Shown here: positions 47,601 to 59,659 of the stretch, piece by piece
How the letters are laid out: each line of letters opens with the position of its first letter
Position numbering within the stretch: the stretch's first letter is position 1
DNA from: Parambassis ranga
Taxonomy: Eukaryota; Chordata; Actinopteri; Ambassidae
Direction: 5' to 3'
Assembly: GCF_900634625.1 (NCBI RefSeq)
Contig: NC_041036.1
Location: forward strand, 13,945,025 to 14,009,024
Length of the DNA: 64,000 bases
Notes under the pieces: generated by a model
Seen by the model: only the letters and a program-made list of their open reading frames with translations
The model's database searches: none
What the model was told of the DNA's origin: nothing
Made by a program: the position numbers and the translations under genes

Positions 47601-50600
47601 ATGGGAAGTATGAATCAGATTATCATTTTCTATTTCCTCACACCTCAGAAGCTAACAAAATCGTAAGAAACATTCTGACTTGCCTCATCTGAGAATAACC
47701 CTTCCAACGATCCACTTTTAATCAGACATCTCTTGCCAGAAGACCTGATTGCATAAACACATTTGCTCTGGTACTGGTTTTTGCCTGTATATATAAAGGA
47801 GGCATGTGTCTGAGTCAACTACTTATTGGGAAATCAGGCTTCTTGGAAACCTTTCAGCTTGTAGAGAACTAATGGCATACTGCTTAGCAGATGCAGTTTG
47901 CTGACTAGTTTTCACTTGCTCAGGGATTTTTTCTTTTTTCTTTTTTTTTTTTAGGTAAGATTTGAGGTAGTGACTTCAGAAGCCTCCTACTGCTGCAGTT
48001 TGGACATTGTTGTTGAACACTTTGTGAAGTCCAAACAGCTGGGGGCGCTGTTAACCACTCAGGATAGGAACTGGCTGTTCTCTCGTTTGGCAGACGTCCG
48101 TGCCATCAGCCACAGGTCAGAAGCATCCATCTGATCACTGCATACAATTTCATAAATCTGCGGGTTCAATAAGTTTAAAATTGTTCTTTTTAATTAATAG
48201 TTTTTTGTCGAAGCTGGAGGAGCGGATGGAATCAGACATCGTGCACTTCACAGTGTGTGACATCATCGCACGGCATTGTCAGCGCTTCAAAATGGTTTAT
48301 GTGCCCTACCTCACCAACCAGTCCTATCAGGACGCCACCTACCAGCGACTCATGTAAGACACTTATAAAAGCTTCGTCCAGTGATATCCAGTGCTAAATA
48401 TTCAGAGGAATATTATGTTCACTTTCATTTTTCATCTTAAGGCTTCAGTTTCTTGTTTCTTTTTCAGGAATGAGAATCCAGGTTTCAAGCGGATTGTGGA
48501 GACATTAGAGAGGAGTCCTGTTTGTCAGAGACTTCCTCTTCGTTCCTTCCTTGTGCTGCCGTTCCAAAGAATCACAAGAATTAAGCTGCTGGTCCAGGTG
48601 TGTGTGATTAATTTTCTTAACATGTTTCAATCCTTTTTCTGTGTTCTGGCCATATAACATAAACACACATTTCTTTTTTAGAATATTGTGAAGAGGACAA
48701 CTCCTGGCACAGCAGAGGCCATGCAGGCCATCAAAGCTTTAAAACTTCTGGAGAAGGTATGGCTACTTACTCACTGGAAAATACTCTGGATATTTTGGAC
48801 TACTTAATGACGCCTCTTTTTCTGCCTTCTAGCTGATACAAGAGAGTAATGACAGCATCTCTCAAATGAAAAGCATTGAGTCACTGGTTTCCCTCAGTGC
48901 CAAGGTGGATTTTGAGTGCAGGGTAAGTAAAGACTGACAGGGTTCCTTGATTGTGCTACATTTGTTTATATTTTGGCTTTTACTTCAGCATTGATTTTCA
49001 TTCCAGCAGATGGAGTTGTACCACATTGTGTACTATACGTTTGTTTTGCATGAATCTCAATAATCAAATCAATCAAACTGAACCTGGCAGCTAATCATCT
49101 TCTAATAAACACATTAATTAAAATTTAATTTAAAGCTTTAAAGTAGCTCTTTCGTTGTCTTTGTCTGTTACAGACTCTTCCTTTGATCAGTCAGTCTCGG
49201 CGGTTGGTGCGAGAAGGTCCTGTCACTGAACTGATGGATTTCTCTTTAAAAGACACAGAGAGAAACATTTACTTGCACCTTTTCAATGACTACTTGCTGC
49301 TTTCCCTCCAAAAAGAGTGAGTCAACACACACCCACAGTACTTTTTAATGTCACAATAACTAATTAGCTAGCCACAGCCTCTTACTGTCATTACATTTGC
49401 TACATCCTGTTTGTCTATGTCATCATCAGCTTTATCATAATCCCTCTTCCCGCCACCTTATAACTCATTTGTGCTGTCTGCTGTTTCCAGGGGGGGAAGG
49501 TTCACGGTGATTGACCACTCTCCAGTATCAGACCTGCGTGCCGAGAACTGCCGTGTCAAACTCCACTCCTTGCAGAAGAACCTGTTTCGCTTGCACATGC
49601 CACACAAAGCCCTGCTGCTAAGGACTGACACACAGTAAGTGACCAGAGAGGGTTCTGTTGTTGACCTAATAGTTAAAAATTAGATACACCATTCCTAACA
49701 TTTTTCTCCCTTCAGGAGTGATAAGCTACGCTGGATATCAGCCCTGTCGAGGCCTCATCCTGAAATAGATTTTTCTGCTGCACAAGGTACAGTGTTTATC
49801 CTGTTTAGATGTTGCAACGTGCTATGTTGATGTTTGTAGATCACAGGTTGTGAAATGCTCACCTTATTAATGGATTTCCTACACAACAGTAAACACTAAA
49901 TAGACACTAAATCCAGATGCTGTTGACTCCTATGAGACAACTGAGCAGTTAGTGTGAATTGTCACAGGGACAGTCACAGCAAAGTTTATGATAACTAAGC
50001 ACTAAAAATTCAGAACACAGAAAATGATCAAACAAGTTCAATTGTCAGCAAAAGTGGCCTACATGTCCAGTTGTTACACATATTATCAACACTGCCACCA
50101 AGTGGTAACAAATGGCTACAACCAGTAGTCATGTGTGTGCAAGGCTCTGCATAGAACCAAGAGATTTACAGAGAATTGAACTGCACATGCAGAGTATCAT
50201 AAAATATAATCTAAAATTTACAGAAAACATTTTCATTTTGAATTTGGGAATGAGCGAAGTTACACTTTTTCACAAAATGAGAAAATACGTCAGCAGCTCT
50301 ACCTTTTTAACTACAATGCAGTTTATTGTCATTGGCTATTATTTTGAAAACCAGCAGTGTTCTCAGTCCTGTACGCCATAATTCAGTGCTGATGTGATAA
50401 GAATGTAATTACTGTTAATAATAAAAACATTGTTTTTCATGAAGGAATGCTGCCAAAGGGTTTTTAAGGCCTTGCACACACATAAGTGTTTTTAATTATT
50501 CTGGCTGATTGGACTATAAATTGCATTGCCACAACACACTAATAATAAATACCCCAGAATAATGAACAGGAATATTTACACCTCGCTTGTTTCCTTTCTT

Positions 50601-50970
50601 TTCTATCCAGATTTTGCACAGATGCAGTGCATCAGAGGTTTTGTTTCCCAGCAGCCAGATGAGCTGTCCTTAGACAAGGCTGATGTCATTCTAGTGCATC
50701 AGGAAAGCGGTGACAGTAAGTGACGTCATGCTTTTTCTATCATTCCCATGCAGAAGTGCATCACTCATCTTGATTGTAAAGCTTGTGTTAGTTGAAAAAA
50801 AAACCACTTTTTCTTTCTTTTTCCCAGACTGGGTAGAGGGGACCAGACTGTCTGATCGGCATCGTGGATGGGTGCCCAAATCCCATTTGGAAACCATAAG
50901 CAACTCTAGAGTCAGGCAACGCAACCTGGCAGATGCACTCAAACTGACTACAGCCACGGCTGCTGTCTGA
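41649..50970 (+). CDS. arhgef5: Rho guanine nucleotide exchange factor 5-like (DH-PH-SH3)
   Basis: Fourteen coding exons: 41649-45378, 46061-46103, 46249-46298, 46928-47289, 47955-48115, 48201-48353, 48468-48597, 48682-48756, 48833-48922, 49174-49316, 49491-49634, 49716-49786, 50611-50715, 50828-50970. The sum is 5400 nt, 1799 aa (human ARHGEF5 about 1597). Residues 1-1243 come from one huge exon: an Arg/Glu/Asp/Lys-rich disordered region (many RDRE, RERD repeats) turning acidic after about residue 600. A proline stretch (PPPARRPLPPLPL) follows near 1315. The DH domain starts RFEVVTSEASYCCSLD (about 1396) and includes LRSFLVLPFQRITRIKLLVQ, the conserved helix. The PH domain follows (about 1605-1720), then an SH3 (IRGFVSQQPDELSLDKADV to HRGWVPKSHLE). 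It would activate Rho GTPases at the cell cortex. Human 7q35 carries ARHGEF5. Confidence 0.92.
46569..46620 (+). mobile_element. Short fragment resembling a fish retroposon tail
   Basis: The segment around CAGAAAGACTTTATTAATTC, followed by CCAGGGGGAATTGCTT, resembles a common interspersed repeat in fish genomes. It sits in an arhgef5 intron. It was recognised from memory only, and a repeat library search would settle it. Confidence 0.45.
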
Positions 50971-51500
50971 GCAGGATGCAATTGAACGAAGAGATGCCCT
51001 CAGTGCATTGCAAAGACTTACATTTGTCTGATGGAAATTAGACATTTTAGTGGCATTCCCGTTATTGAGCTGTTTGCAGGCTTTCAGCCAAAAAAATGTT
51101 GCACTGGTTTTCTCCTGTTTCACTCAGTGAAACGAATCATTACTGCTGGGCAATGCATCAACCGCTGCTGCTGCCTCGGAGACATAATGTGTATTACTGT
51201 TGGTACATTACAGAGCTTGCTTACATCAATGGATTGGTGTTTGAGAAAATATTTTCCAAAGTACCTTTTTTCTAAGAAAACAATATGTGTATGTTGAGCA
51301 AACTCTATTGGTGCATGTGTGTTGAAAAAGTGGGCCTGCGTGTAAGGAGACCTGAACCTCCACCAGACCAGAACACCTCAATTTAAATATGTACAAAGCT
51401 TCATGGGTGATAAAACATTTCATTACATTAAGGCTGGAGGAATAAATACACGTTTGAACATTTCTCGACTATGAGCAGTATATTTTTCCTTTCACCATCA

Positions 51501-51506
51501 AATAAA
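51501..51506 (+). terminator. arhgef5: arhgef5 poly(A) signal
   Basis: AATAAA lies about 530 bp after the stop codon. Confidence 0.55.
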
Positions 51507-53279
51507 AACGGGTCATCAATAAGAATCTTGCACGTCTGACGTGCATATAATTACTAGCATGTATCTGCATGAATTGTTTACAGAACAAAGTGAACAGTTC
51601 AGCCTGGGGAAAAATGCATGATCACGATACGCACGTAGCCTGGACGGGGCGCGACCGTGGGCGTAACCCCAAGACGTCCTGGCACAGTTTCTAAGACCTG
51701 CCATTGGTTACTTGCACCGTCACTCAGGCAAAATGGGCCGTTACCTGCTAAAGATGGAGAGCAAGATTCAGCCAATGAACGTAGCGAAAGTGTGACCACG
51801 GCTTCCTCCTACTGGACATATTGCAACGTCAATCTTTTTCCTCACCTCTGATTAGTTGCTTTTGTGATAGGCGGGCGTTGTCGTGTTTGTTGTTGTTTTC
51901 GTTCAGCAGAATAAGTAGACCAGTCGACATCTTTGAAAGCGATCGAATTCCTTTACGATATGATTGTTTTTGATCTTTAAAAACTCTGGGCATTCGGTTT
52001 AAAACACTTGGACCACACAAGGGACCACTTGACTTATTTTCTTTAGATTTTGGTTTGGGCGAGATTTGTTTTTTTTTCTCTTTAAAGGTATGTTACGGTA
52101 ACGTGTTGTTTATGCTAGCTAGCGACTCCTTGATAGCGAGCGCCTGTAATCGAGTGATTTCTTCTGCTGATTACCAAACAACCATTTGCACGTTATGTTG
52201 CAGATGCAGAGACATTGGAAGTTAAATAATTTGAACGATCCTGTTGTTAGTTTGATTTTCTGGATGCCAGATTCTCGGAAAGACGGTCAGTTAGCCAAAC
52301 CTAGGGCTGCTTTTGTAAGAAATGACGTGGCCTGACTTGGCGATGACCCTAAACTCCATCAACCCAGAAACAGATCTCATAGTGACCACAATCTGCATAC
52401 TGATTAAAACAAGAGACGTGTGATGTGTTTGAACGTCAGTAGTGACCACGATCACACGCTGTGAATGAGTAATCCTTAACTTTACTCCTGTCGCCTTGAC
52501 TGCACTGTTAACTCCAGCTACTTGTAAACAGCAGGTTACATTTAGTTTCTGATGGGGAAGTCTTACATCGTGGCACGATATATTATGATAAAGATATACC
52601 ATGGACTGTATGTTTATATTTTATGTGTTGATGATAACTGTGCCTGAATGTCCCCCTTTTTGACAAATCAATGTAATTGTTTTGCATTACAAATCAATAC
52701 TCATTATTATTAACTTAGTACAGATAAATATTTCAATTCACAGTGACACATTATGACAAGAAGCAGCAAGTACTCTCATTTGAGATGCTGGATTCAGACG
52801 ATGGCATACTGAAATAGATTTGTGTTTTCTTCAAATTGGGTTAGTCAAGTAGTTTATAGTATCTATAAATTAGATGCCTTTCCTGACCTAACCCCAGGGG
52901 TTCTGTCAGTTGATTGTGTTGATCAAGTAGCTTTAATCCATTAGCCACAGTCAAACAGTGTTGGTGCTTCATGACATACATACAAAACAATTGACTAAAA
53001 GCTGTCCATCTGCCCAAGAAGTCTGAGTACAAAACCTGCATATGATGTGTATTACACAGTCACTATACAGTCCTTTATAATACTATACAGTCCTACTAAT
53101 ATGACCTACAAAACACTTGATGTCTGAATCTCATCACACAGTAAACAATGATTTGCTCTCAAGGCTATCAATATCACTTGTTGACTAAATGGTGAAGTCA
53201 GTCAGTGCTCTTTCTCCTTTGTCTCCTTGATAAATAAAGCTATTGTGAGAGACTTCATGTCTCCTTGTGTTGTTTTCAG
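51507..53279. other. Spacer, Atg8-gene promoter, noncoding first exon and leader intron
   Basis: The sequence at about 51590-51700 is GC- and CpG-rich and fits a promoter. A noncoding exon from roughly 51900 ends TTTAAAG before GTATGT at 52087/52088. The leader intron then runs to the acceptor right before the ATG at 53280. No other exon was recognised. Confidence 0.5.
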
Positions 53280-54057
53280 ATGAGCAGTCAATACCAGCGC
53301 TCAGTACCACTGGAGGTGAGGAGAGCAGAGGGAGAGAGAGTTCGGGCCAAGCATCCTGACAAGATACCGGTCAGTGTGACAGTCTGTTCATTTTTACAGT
53401 TCTCTATGAATCCTTAAGCTCTTCTCAGGTATAAAGAGTGTCAATTCATTTGTTTTTTTTTTAATGTTTTGGCATTTTCACTCCAGATCATTGTAGAGCG
53501 GGCCCATAGGTCACGAGCACCTGAACTGGACAAGAAAAAATACCTAGTGCCCTCAGATCTAACAGGTGAAATACATAATGCTAATCTTTGGTTTTAAAAA
53601 TGAGATAATGATACATTGAATTTACAAAGCAGGCGGGTTGTCTGAATTTGGTTGCTAGGCTAACTTGTGTTGATTTGAACCAAATTCACCCCAAAAATAT
53701 AATGTTATTTTACTGCTGACAAGTCTGAATATCTGCTGTAAAAAGCTTTATTAAATAGGCAAGGAACATGTTTCAAATGGAAAAGATGTTCGTGTTCGTA
53801 GCTTTTTCTGTCTTCCTCTTTCCTTATGTTTTTAAGTTTCTGAATCTGGCTCAAGACTGACCCTTCCTAGCCTTCACACTTTCCTCTCCTTCCTGTTTTT
53901 TAAGTGGGACAGTTGTGCTTCCTGATTCGCCAGCGTGTGTCTTTGAGACCAGAGGAGGCACTCTTCTTTTTCGTCAACAACTCCCTTCCCCCATCCAGCT
54001 CCCCTCTCTCTGCTGTATATGAGGTAAAGCATCTGTCCACACATATGTTTACATGAG

Positions 54058-54095
<38 letters not shown>

Positions 54096-54844
54096 CTACT
54101 TATGAGCAGTATAAACATATTTACCAACATCTGGGGATCACTGGCCTCCTTGGAAGCTATTTCTGAGTTTGCCTGTCCATAGCTACATAAATGCATAGTT
54201 TCAGCTTACACTTAAACATTTCTGCTGCAAAAAAATATAAGCTCTGCAAAGGCTGCTTCCATTATTTATCTCTCAAATAGCCTGGCAGTGATCCAGTGAG
54301 ACGTTAACAGCAGAATTAAAAAATCTTAGTTTCACTTAGTCGTACAAAAAGCTAAGTAACTGCTGTGGACGAGGTCATTGGCATAACATATTTTAGCACA
54401 CAAAATAAGAACTATCTAAAAAAAATCTCTAAAATGTAAACTATATTGAGAATATTATCCCAGCTTTATTCATTTATCTTAAATATTAACAATAAACGTG
54501 TAAACATTCAAACTGAGCCTCATGTCAGTACTCCTGTCTGCTTCCCCAAACCGGGGGCATATTGACTGTCATCTGTTGTATATTATGTTATAGTAAATTA
54601 ATAATTATAATATTTTATTTAAATTAATGCAACTAGGCATTTCAAGAATATACCTTTCAATAGTTTTCTTTGAAAAAGTTTGTTTATAGTACTTTGTTTA
54701 TAGTAACTATTTTGTGGTTAATATTTTTATGCAGTTTTGATGTTGAATTGTCAAACTGATATTTTGTTTGTGCTGCAGGAGCACCACGAAGAGGATCTGT
54801 TTCTCTACATGACTTACAGTAATGAGAGCGTGTACGGTGCCTGA
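53280..54844 (+). CDS. Atg8-family protein, GABARAP/GABARAPL subfamily
   Basis: Four coding exons: 53280-53369, 53487-53565, 53905-54023, 54779-54844. The sum is 354 nt, 117 aa, the standard GABARAP length. The start MSSQYQRSVPLEVRRAEGER differs from the usual MKFQYKEDHPFE, but KKKYLVPSDLTVGQLCFLIR, LRPEEALFFFVNN and EDLFLYMTYSNESVYGA are clear Atg8 signatures with the ubiquitin-like fold and LIR-docking pockets. The protein ends Gly-Ala. ATG4 would remove the Ala to expose Gly116 for lipidation to phosphatidylethanolamine on autophagosomes. The human 12p13 neighbour GABARAPL1 is the obvious candidate orthologue, but divergence at the N-terminus leaves room for a fish-specific paralogue, so no symbol is given. 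Confidence 0.93.
54060..54091. repeat. CA microsatellite
   Basis: A pure CA run in the last intron of the Atg8-family gene. Confidence 0.95.
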
Positions 54845-55198
54845 GAGACAACACAACAAACTGGAGAGAGAAAATGAGAGGAGACATAATGAGGAAGAGA
54901 AAGAAATGTCTGAGGAGGCTGTTTGTAATGCTTCAAACCACTTGTATTTTCTGTTATTAGTTCTGATAAGTACAGTATAAGGCAGACTGGGGTTTTTGGT
55001 AGGGATGTACCTTACAGTATTTTACGGTGAGCATGATATGTTTTAGTACACGTAAAGTTATCTTGAGTTCTTAATCGTAAGAGAAGAAAGAGGAAGAAAG
55101 AAAAAGGAATTTATCGAGCTCTCATTCTCTTTCTCAGTCATCTGTATTTAATGCAAATAGTATTTCTTTTTGTAAATTATCGTAAAACTTTTGTGGAA

Positions 55199-55204
55199 AA
55201 TAAA
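55199..55204 (+). terminator. Poly(A) signal of the Atg8-family gene
   Basis: AATAAA lies about 355 bp after the stop codon. Confidence 0.6.
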
Positions 55205-55602
55205 GAAAACACTAAAAATCTGATGATTCCTTTGTTTGTTTGTAGCTCAGCCAGCAAAACCAGAATCTTTTCACATGGGATATTTTTGTGTAATATTTCT
55301 ATTAAACCATTAATTAGGAGTTTTCAGAGAATAAAGACCAAAGTTATTTTTATACTGTATACATGTGATTTAGAGAAAAGACAGGATAATTTTTGATGGG
55401 GAAGTGTTAACTGATGAGTCAGTGGACAAATGAACATATGTGGGATTTCGAGCAAAATCTTAATGAGTTTTTCTTGTTACTGGATGTCCGCATTTGTGTC
55501 TGCTGTATTAGAGGGTTACATAACCTCTTTGTCAGTTGACTGTTCAGGTCTGAAAGACTTCCCGGCTAAAACGAAAGTTATAGACACAGATTAGAAGAAG
55601 CA

Positions 55603-58600
55603 ATGGAGTTGCAGGAGATCCCCACAGAGACGGAGAGAAAAGAAGACTATGAAGGAGCAGGTGAACTGATGATGGAAGCCAAAACTGAAGGTAAATGGCA
55701 TATTTAATAGGATTATTATTATAGTTTAAGTAAATATAGTATGCACTTAAAATTTACAAAACATCCCAACTGTTTAAAGAGGTGAAGAAGATCTGACCAC
55801 ACCCAAACTCTTTATGTTGTAAGACTTGATTCATTATTATGAAAGTCAATTGCAGGTTGTTGAAGTGAGTTGTTGAAAAGTATCTGTCTGTATTTTTGTC
55901 TGTAGAGGAAGCAGAACCAGACCACTATGCTAAACTGAGAAACCCATCTGAAGATGTCTATTCAGAAACGTATTACAGTGGAGCTTCCGTCAAAACAACA
56001 GCAGGTACTTCAGCAGGTTTGTCTTTTGAGTCTTTTTGTTGAACTACTCTGTCATTTTCCCTGAAGTTACAAAATGATCGTTTAGCATCACCTACACTGA
56101 GTGTAACTGCATCACATAACAAGTCATAAGTTTGAGCAATTAAGGGAAAACAGGGGGAAATCAGAAGCAGAATTGCAACTTGGTCTTATTCAGTGTGCTG
56201 TCAAATAAAACCCTGTCCACACAGAGACGAGCGCAGGCGTAGGTTTTGTATCGTGGGCGTTTCAAGGGCACGAAAACAATAACCTAATCATAAGAGGTCC
56301 TAGAGATTATAAGTTTGAAAACATGTTTCCATGTTTCTGTGCGTACTCCCAGTTGAGCTCCTGACAGATTTTTGTTTGTTTGTAAAATGAGCTGAAGATC
56401 TTTATTCTTGCTATAGCTGCTGATTGACTATTGCAAATGTTAATGCAAACATATGTAAACTATGCAATTATAGAACTTTATATATCTATGAGAAATATAA
56501 TAACATTAATTTGTGTTCAGATCACAGAAGAACATAAATTACATTAAGCTGTTCAGCAATATATTTTATTCATTAATAAGCAGCACTACTTAATGACTAT
56601 AAATGTTGTGGCAAAAACAAAGCCTCTGAGGTTACATCTTTTATAACATTCATACACATCACAAAAAAGGAATTTATCAATGAAATGTTGTTTCCTTCAA
56701 ACCTTCAGGCTATGTGGTCACACACTGTAACCTTTAGTGAGTGTGTGGTGCAGCGGGTTCTTCTTTAATTGAGTAACAGGGTCATAATGTTATTGCAAGG
56801 GACAAAATTGCAGATTCATTTTTTCCGTTGTACTTATTTTGCAGTTTGAGCAACATGAGCCAAATGCCATCTAGAGGGCAGAAGCACAAAACGGAAACTC
56901 TCTCTCACACACACACTCATTGTTAAAGGGAGACACAACAAGAAAAGTTTGGGGCTATTTCAGGACAACCCACACACACTGTGCCCAGTGAAGACTGTGA
57001 ATAAATCAGGAATCACTGAAGGCTGAGTTACCATGGTGATATTACAAAGGGAGGGGTGTCTTATAACAGCCCTGTTGGAGGCAGCCTTGAGTCAGCAGGA
57101 CAGGAAGACAGAGCGGGACAACCTCCCTTACAAATACCAGGATATTTTCCTCCATGTACATCAAATTCTGTCGCAGCTTTGGTGAGGATAAGAAAGATGA
57201 GGCTGGTGAAAACTTGTCCTCCAAGTTATCGGTTGAGCTGCAGGAAGAGAAAGGTAGGATGGAGTTGTTTGTTGTTCAGCCCTGACTGAGCTCTGTGTTA
57301 GGCTCATGATGTGTTCTTCTCAGGCAAACAGACTGTGGGAAATGTGCGCCTGTACCGTGCTGCCTGTTTCTTCCTAACGGCGATCTGCCTCGTCCTATTA
57401 GTGGCCATCCTAGTCCTCAGTATGAAATGTGAGTATCAGCAGCCATTGATCTGGATTTGACGTCAACAACATGCAGCAGTTTGGTGAAGATTATAAAAGA
57501 TGTTAGAACAACAGAGCAGGATTTGAGTTCATTCAGCATTGTGTTGCTTTTATCCTGTTTTTTCATTACAATAGATAACAAAGAAAAATTGTTTTACATT
57601 GCCCTGCTGCAGCTGTGGGCTTTGTTGTTATCATTTTCCTCTTTCTCCTCCTCCTCCTCTTCCTCCTCCCACTGCTTTGCCCAAATTTGTAGTCCAAGCT
57701 GTATCAACAGCCTGCTCAGAGAGAGAGGAGACGACACCAGCAGACAGGCACGGTCCTTCTCCAACATGCAGCTACGATGACTGCCAGGCCCTCTTCCCAA
57801 ACACCCAATCAGAACGTGAGTGTGAGGCCAGCTGGAAAAATGCAGTGCAGACAACCTTGAACAAGTCAAAGACACACAAGTCCTAGAAAAACAAATAATG
57901 TCTTCTCACTTGTGTTTGGTGTGATAGTTCTGCTTTTAGGCCTCAAAGGAAGTTGCTGTTTTTTAGAGAACTGAAAAAACTCATTTAAATTAAAGCAGGA
58001 TTTAACTCAGTTCAATCAGCACTATTATTTCCTCTTAAACTATTGTGATTATGCAGGGGCACATACAGTACACGTACTAACACAAAAAGCAGGTTAGACA
58101 CAAACCCTCCTGTTTTTCTTTGTTCTTTGAGCACTTTCTGTAGCGAGTGTCTCTGTGTTTTCAGATGTCGGCTGCCAGCAGTGTGCCAAAGGCTGGCTGA
58201 AATTCAGCCGATCATGTTTTTACCTGTCAACCTTCAGGCTGAGCTGGGATGAGGGCCAGAGAAACTGCTCCTCTAGAGGGGGATCACTGGCTGTTATTAC
58301 CAGCCACAGTCTTCAGGTGGATGTGATAACACAAGCTTTCCTCCATATTTTGCAGATGCAGATTAATCAATAGAAAATAATATATGAAAATGTGACTGTT
58401 TTTTTCTCTTTTAGAGTTTTCTTACCAAAAAGGGAAAACTGAAATACTGGATCGGGCTGAGACAAAATGGTGGCACCTGGACATGGGTCAACAACAATGC
58501 GCTGCAACACAGGTCATTATTCCTCTATACTTGTCCCTGTTTACAATGTTCAGATAGCAGAGGAGAAAAACGAGAAAGAGAAAATAAAGATGTGCCTTTG

Positions 58601-59143
58601 TGGGAATTATATTTGTGACCCCTACATTTAATGCAAAACTCACAAACTCTAGCCCAAAGTCCAGCAATCACACAACTTTAAAGGTCACTGCACTGCATAA
58701 AGAGATCATCCTATCCTAATATAATAGTTCTTATCAATGGTCTGCAGCCTCCCACCCTGTGGTCATGTCCTTGTGGGCTTCCTTGTGTTATAAAACCTTC
58801 ACACAGAGGTAGCAGATGTCTGCAGGAAAGCCAACATTGTATCAAAACAGAAATTCCACAGAATAATTGACTTGAATCCCTGAATCACAAAACCACTCCA
58901 TCTACCCAAGACCACAAACTATCTGTAAACTTTGTAAATGTAAATGGTATAAAAATTATGAATCATTCCGTGCTGTGATCACAGTGTGACTGTCATTTTG
59001 GTTTGCTTCTGTGTAGTTACTGGGAAGAACCTCCTGAGAACGGCGATTGCGGGATCATCAACAGTGACAGCCCACCTGAGACGAGCTGGATGAGAGCTTC
59101 CTGCCAAGCTTCCACCTACTTCATCTGTCAGTTGCAGCTGTGA
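55603..59143 (+). CDS. Type II C-type lectin-like receptor (NK-receptor type)
   Basis: Exons: 55603-55690, 55906-56004 (alternative donor at 56016), an exon ending at 57254 whose start is uncertain, 57324-57428, 57693-57815, 58165-58316, 58415-58512, 59017-59143. The cytoplasmic part contains EPDHYAKLRNPSEDVYSETY, with hemITAM-like DHYAKL. The membrane helix is AACFFLTAICLVLLVAILVL, followed by a stalk and a C-type lectin-like domain with CQQCAKGWLKFSRSCFYLS, LKYWIGLRQNGGTWTWV and ASTYFICQL. The usual calcium ligands (EPN/QPD and WND) are replaced (EPP, SWMR), so sugar binding is unlikely. The third exon either starts at 57104, keeping phase with exon 2 but after a poor acceptor, or is a separate first exon with its own ATG at 57154. 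It resembles the KLR/CLEC receptors of human 12p13 and CLEC5A of 7q34. Orthology is unresolved. Confidence 0.8.
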
Positions 59144-59165
59144 GATCATCAGTGCTTTCATAAAG

Positions 59166-59171
59166 AATAAA
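59166..59171 (+). terminator. Poly(A) signal of the C-type lectin gene
   Basis: AATAAA begins 23 bp after the stop. A second AATAAA at 59376-59381 lies just before the likely trpv6 signal on the opposite strand. Confidence 0.5.
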
Positions 59172-59409
59172 ATGCAAACCATTCTAATCATTAGATTCCC
59201 AATAATATAACAATAACAATTTAAAATCAATTTCATTTTTACACTTACAAGCATCCACCAGACAAAAATAACAAAGCTTTTTAAATAACAATTTTCTCCT
59301 CAGCAGCAGCATTCTGTAGCATAATCTGTCCTCTAACAGTACCGTGTGATTCCATGTTATACTGCACATTTCACAAATAAAGGTCAGTCTGTTTGTCTCA
59401 GTTTAAGTT

Positions 59410-59415
59410 TTTATT
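59410..59415 (-). terminator. trpv6: Likely trpv6 poly(A) signal
   Basis: AATAAA on minus, about 245 bp downstream of the trpv6 stop. The two genes end tail to tail, and their 3' ends may overlap by tens of bases. Confidence 0.5.
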
Positions 59416-59659
59416 CTCATATAAAAGTATTCATGCATCTACATAAGTCTAATATCTATGTTTCAAGTTAGCTTAGAACAAATTTCTGCTACATATTCAT
59501 TTATATTGCTATAAAAAATAACACACTCTTTCCTATAGCATAATACTGCAGGGACAATTGCACCATGACCATACAGTTTCATCCCTTTTTTTACAGACCT
59601 TTATCATATGTTTAGGACTCTAAGATGAAGAAAGGAAATGCAATCCAGATTCAGGCATT

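Noticed and set aside
50112..50381. 89-codon plus-strand frame
   Set aside because: It sits inside an arhgef5 intron between two exons that join correctly, and it has no recognisable family.
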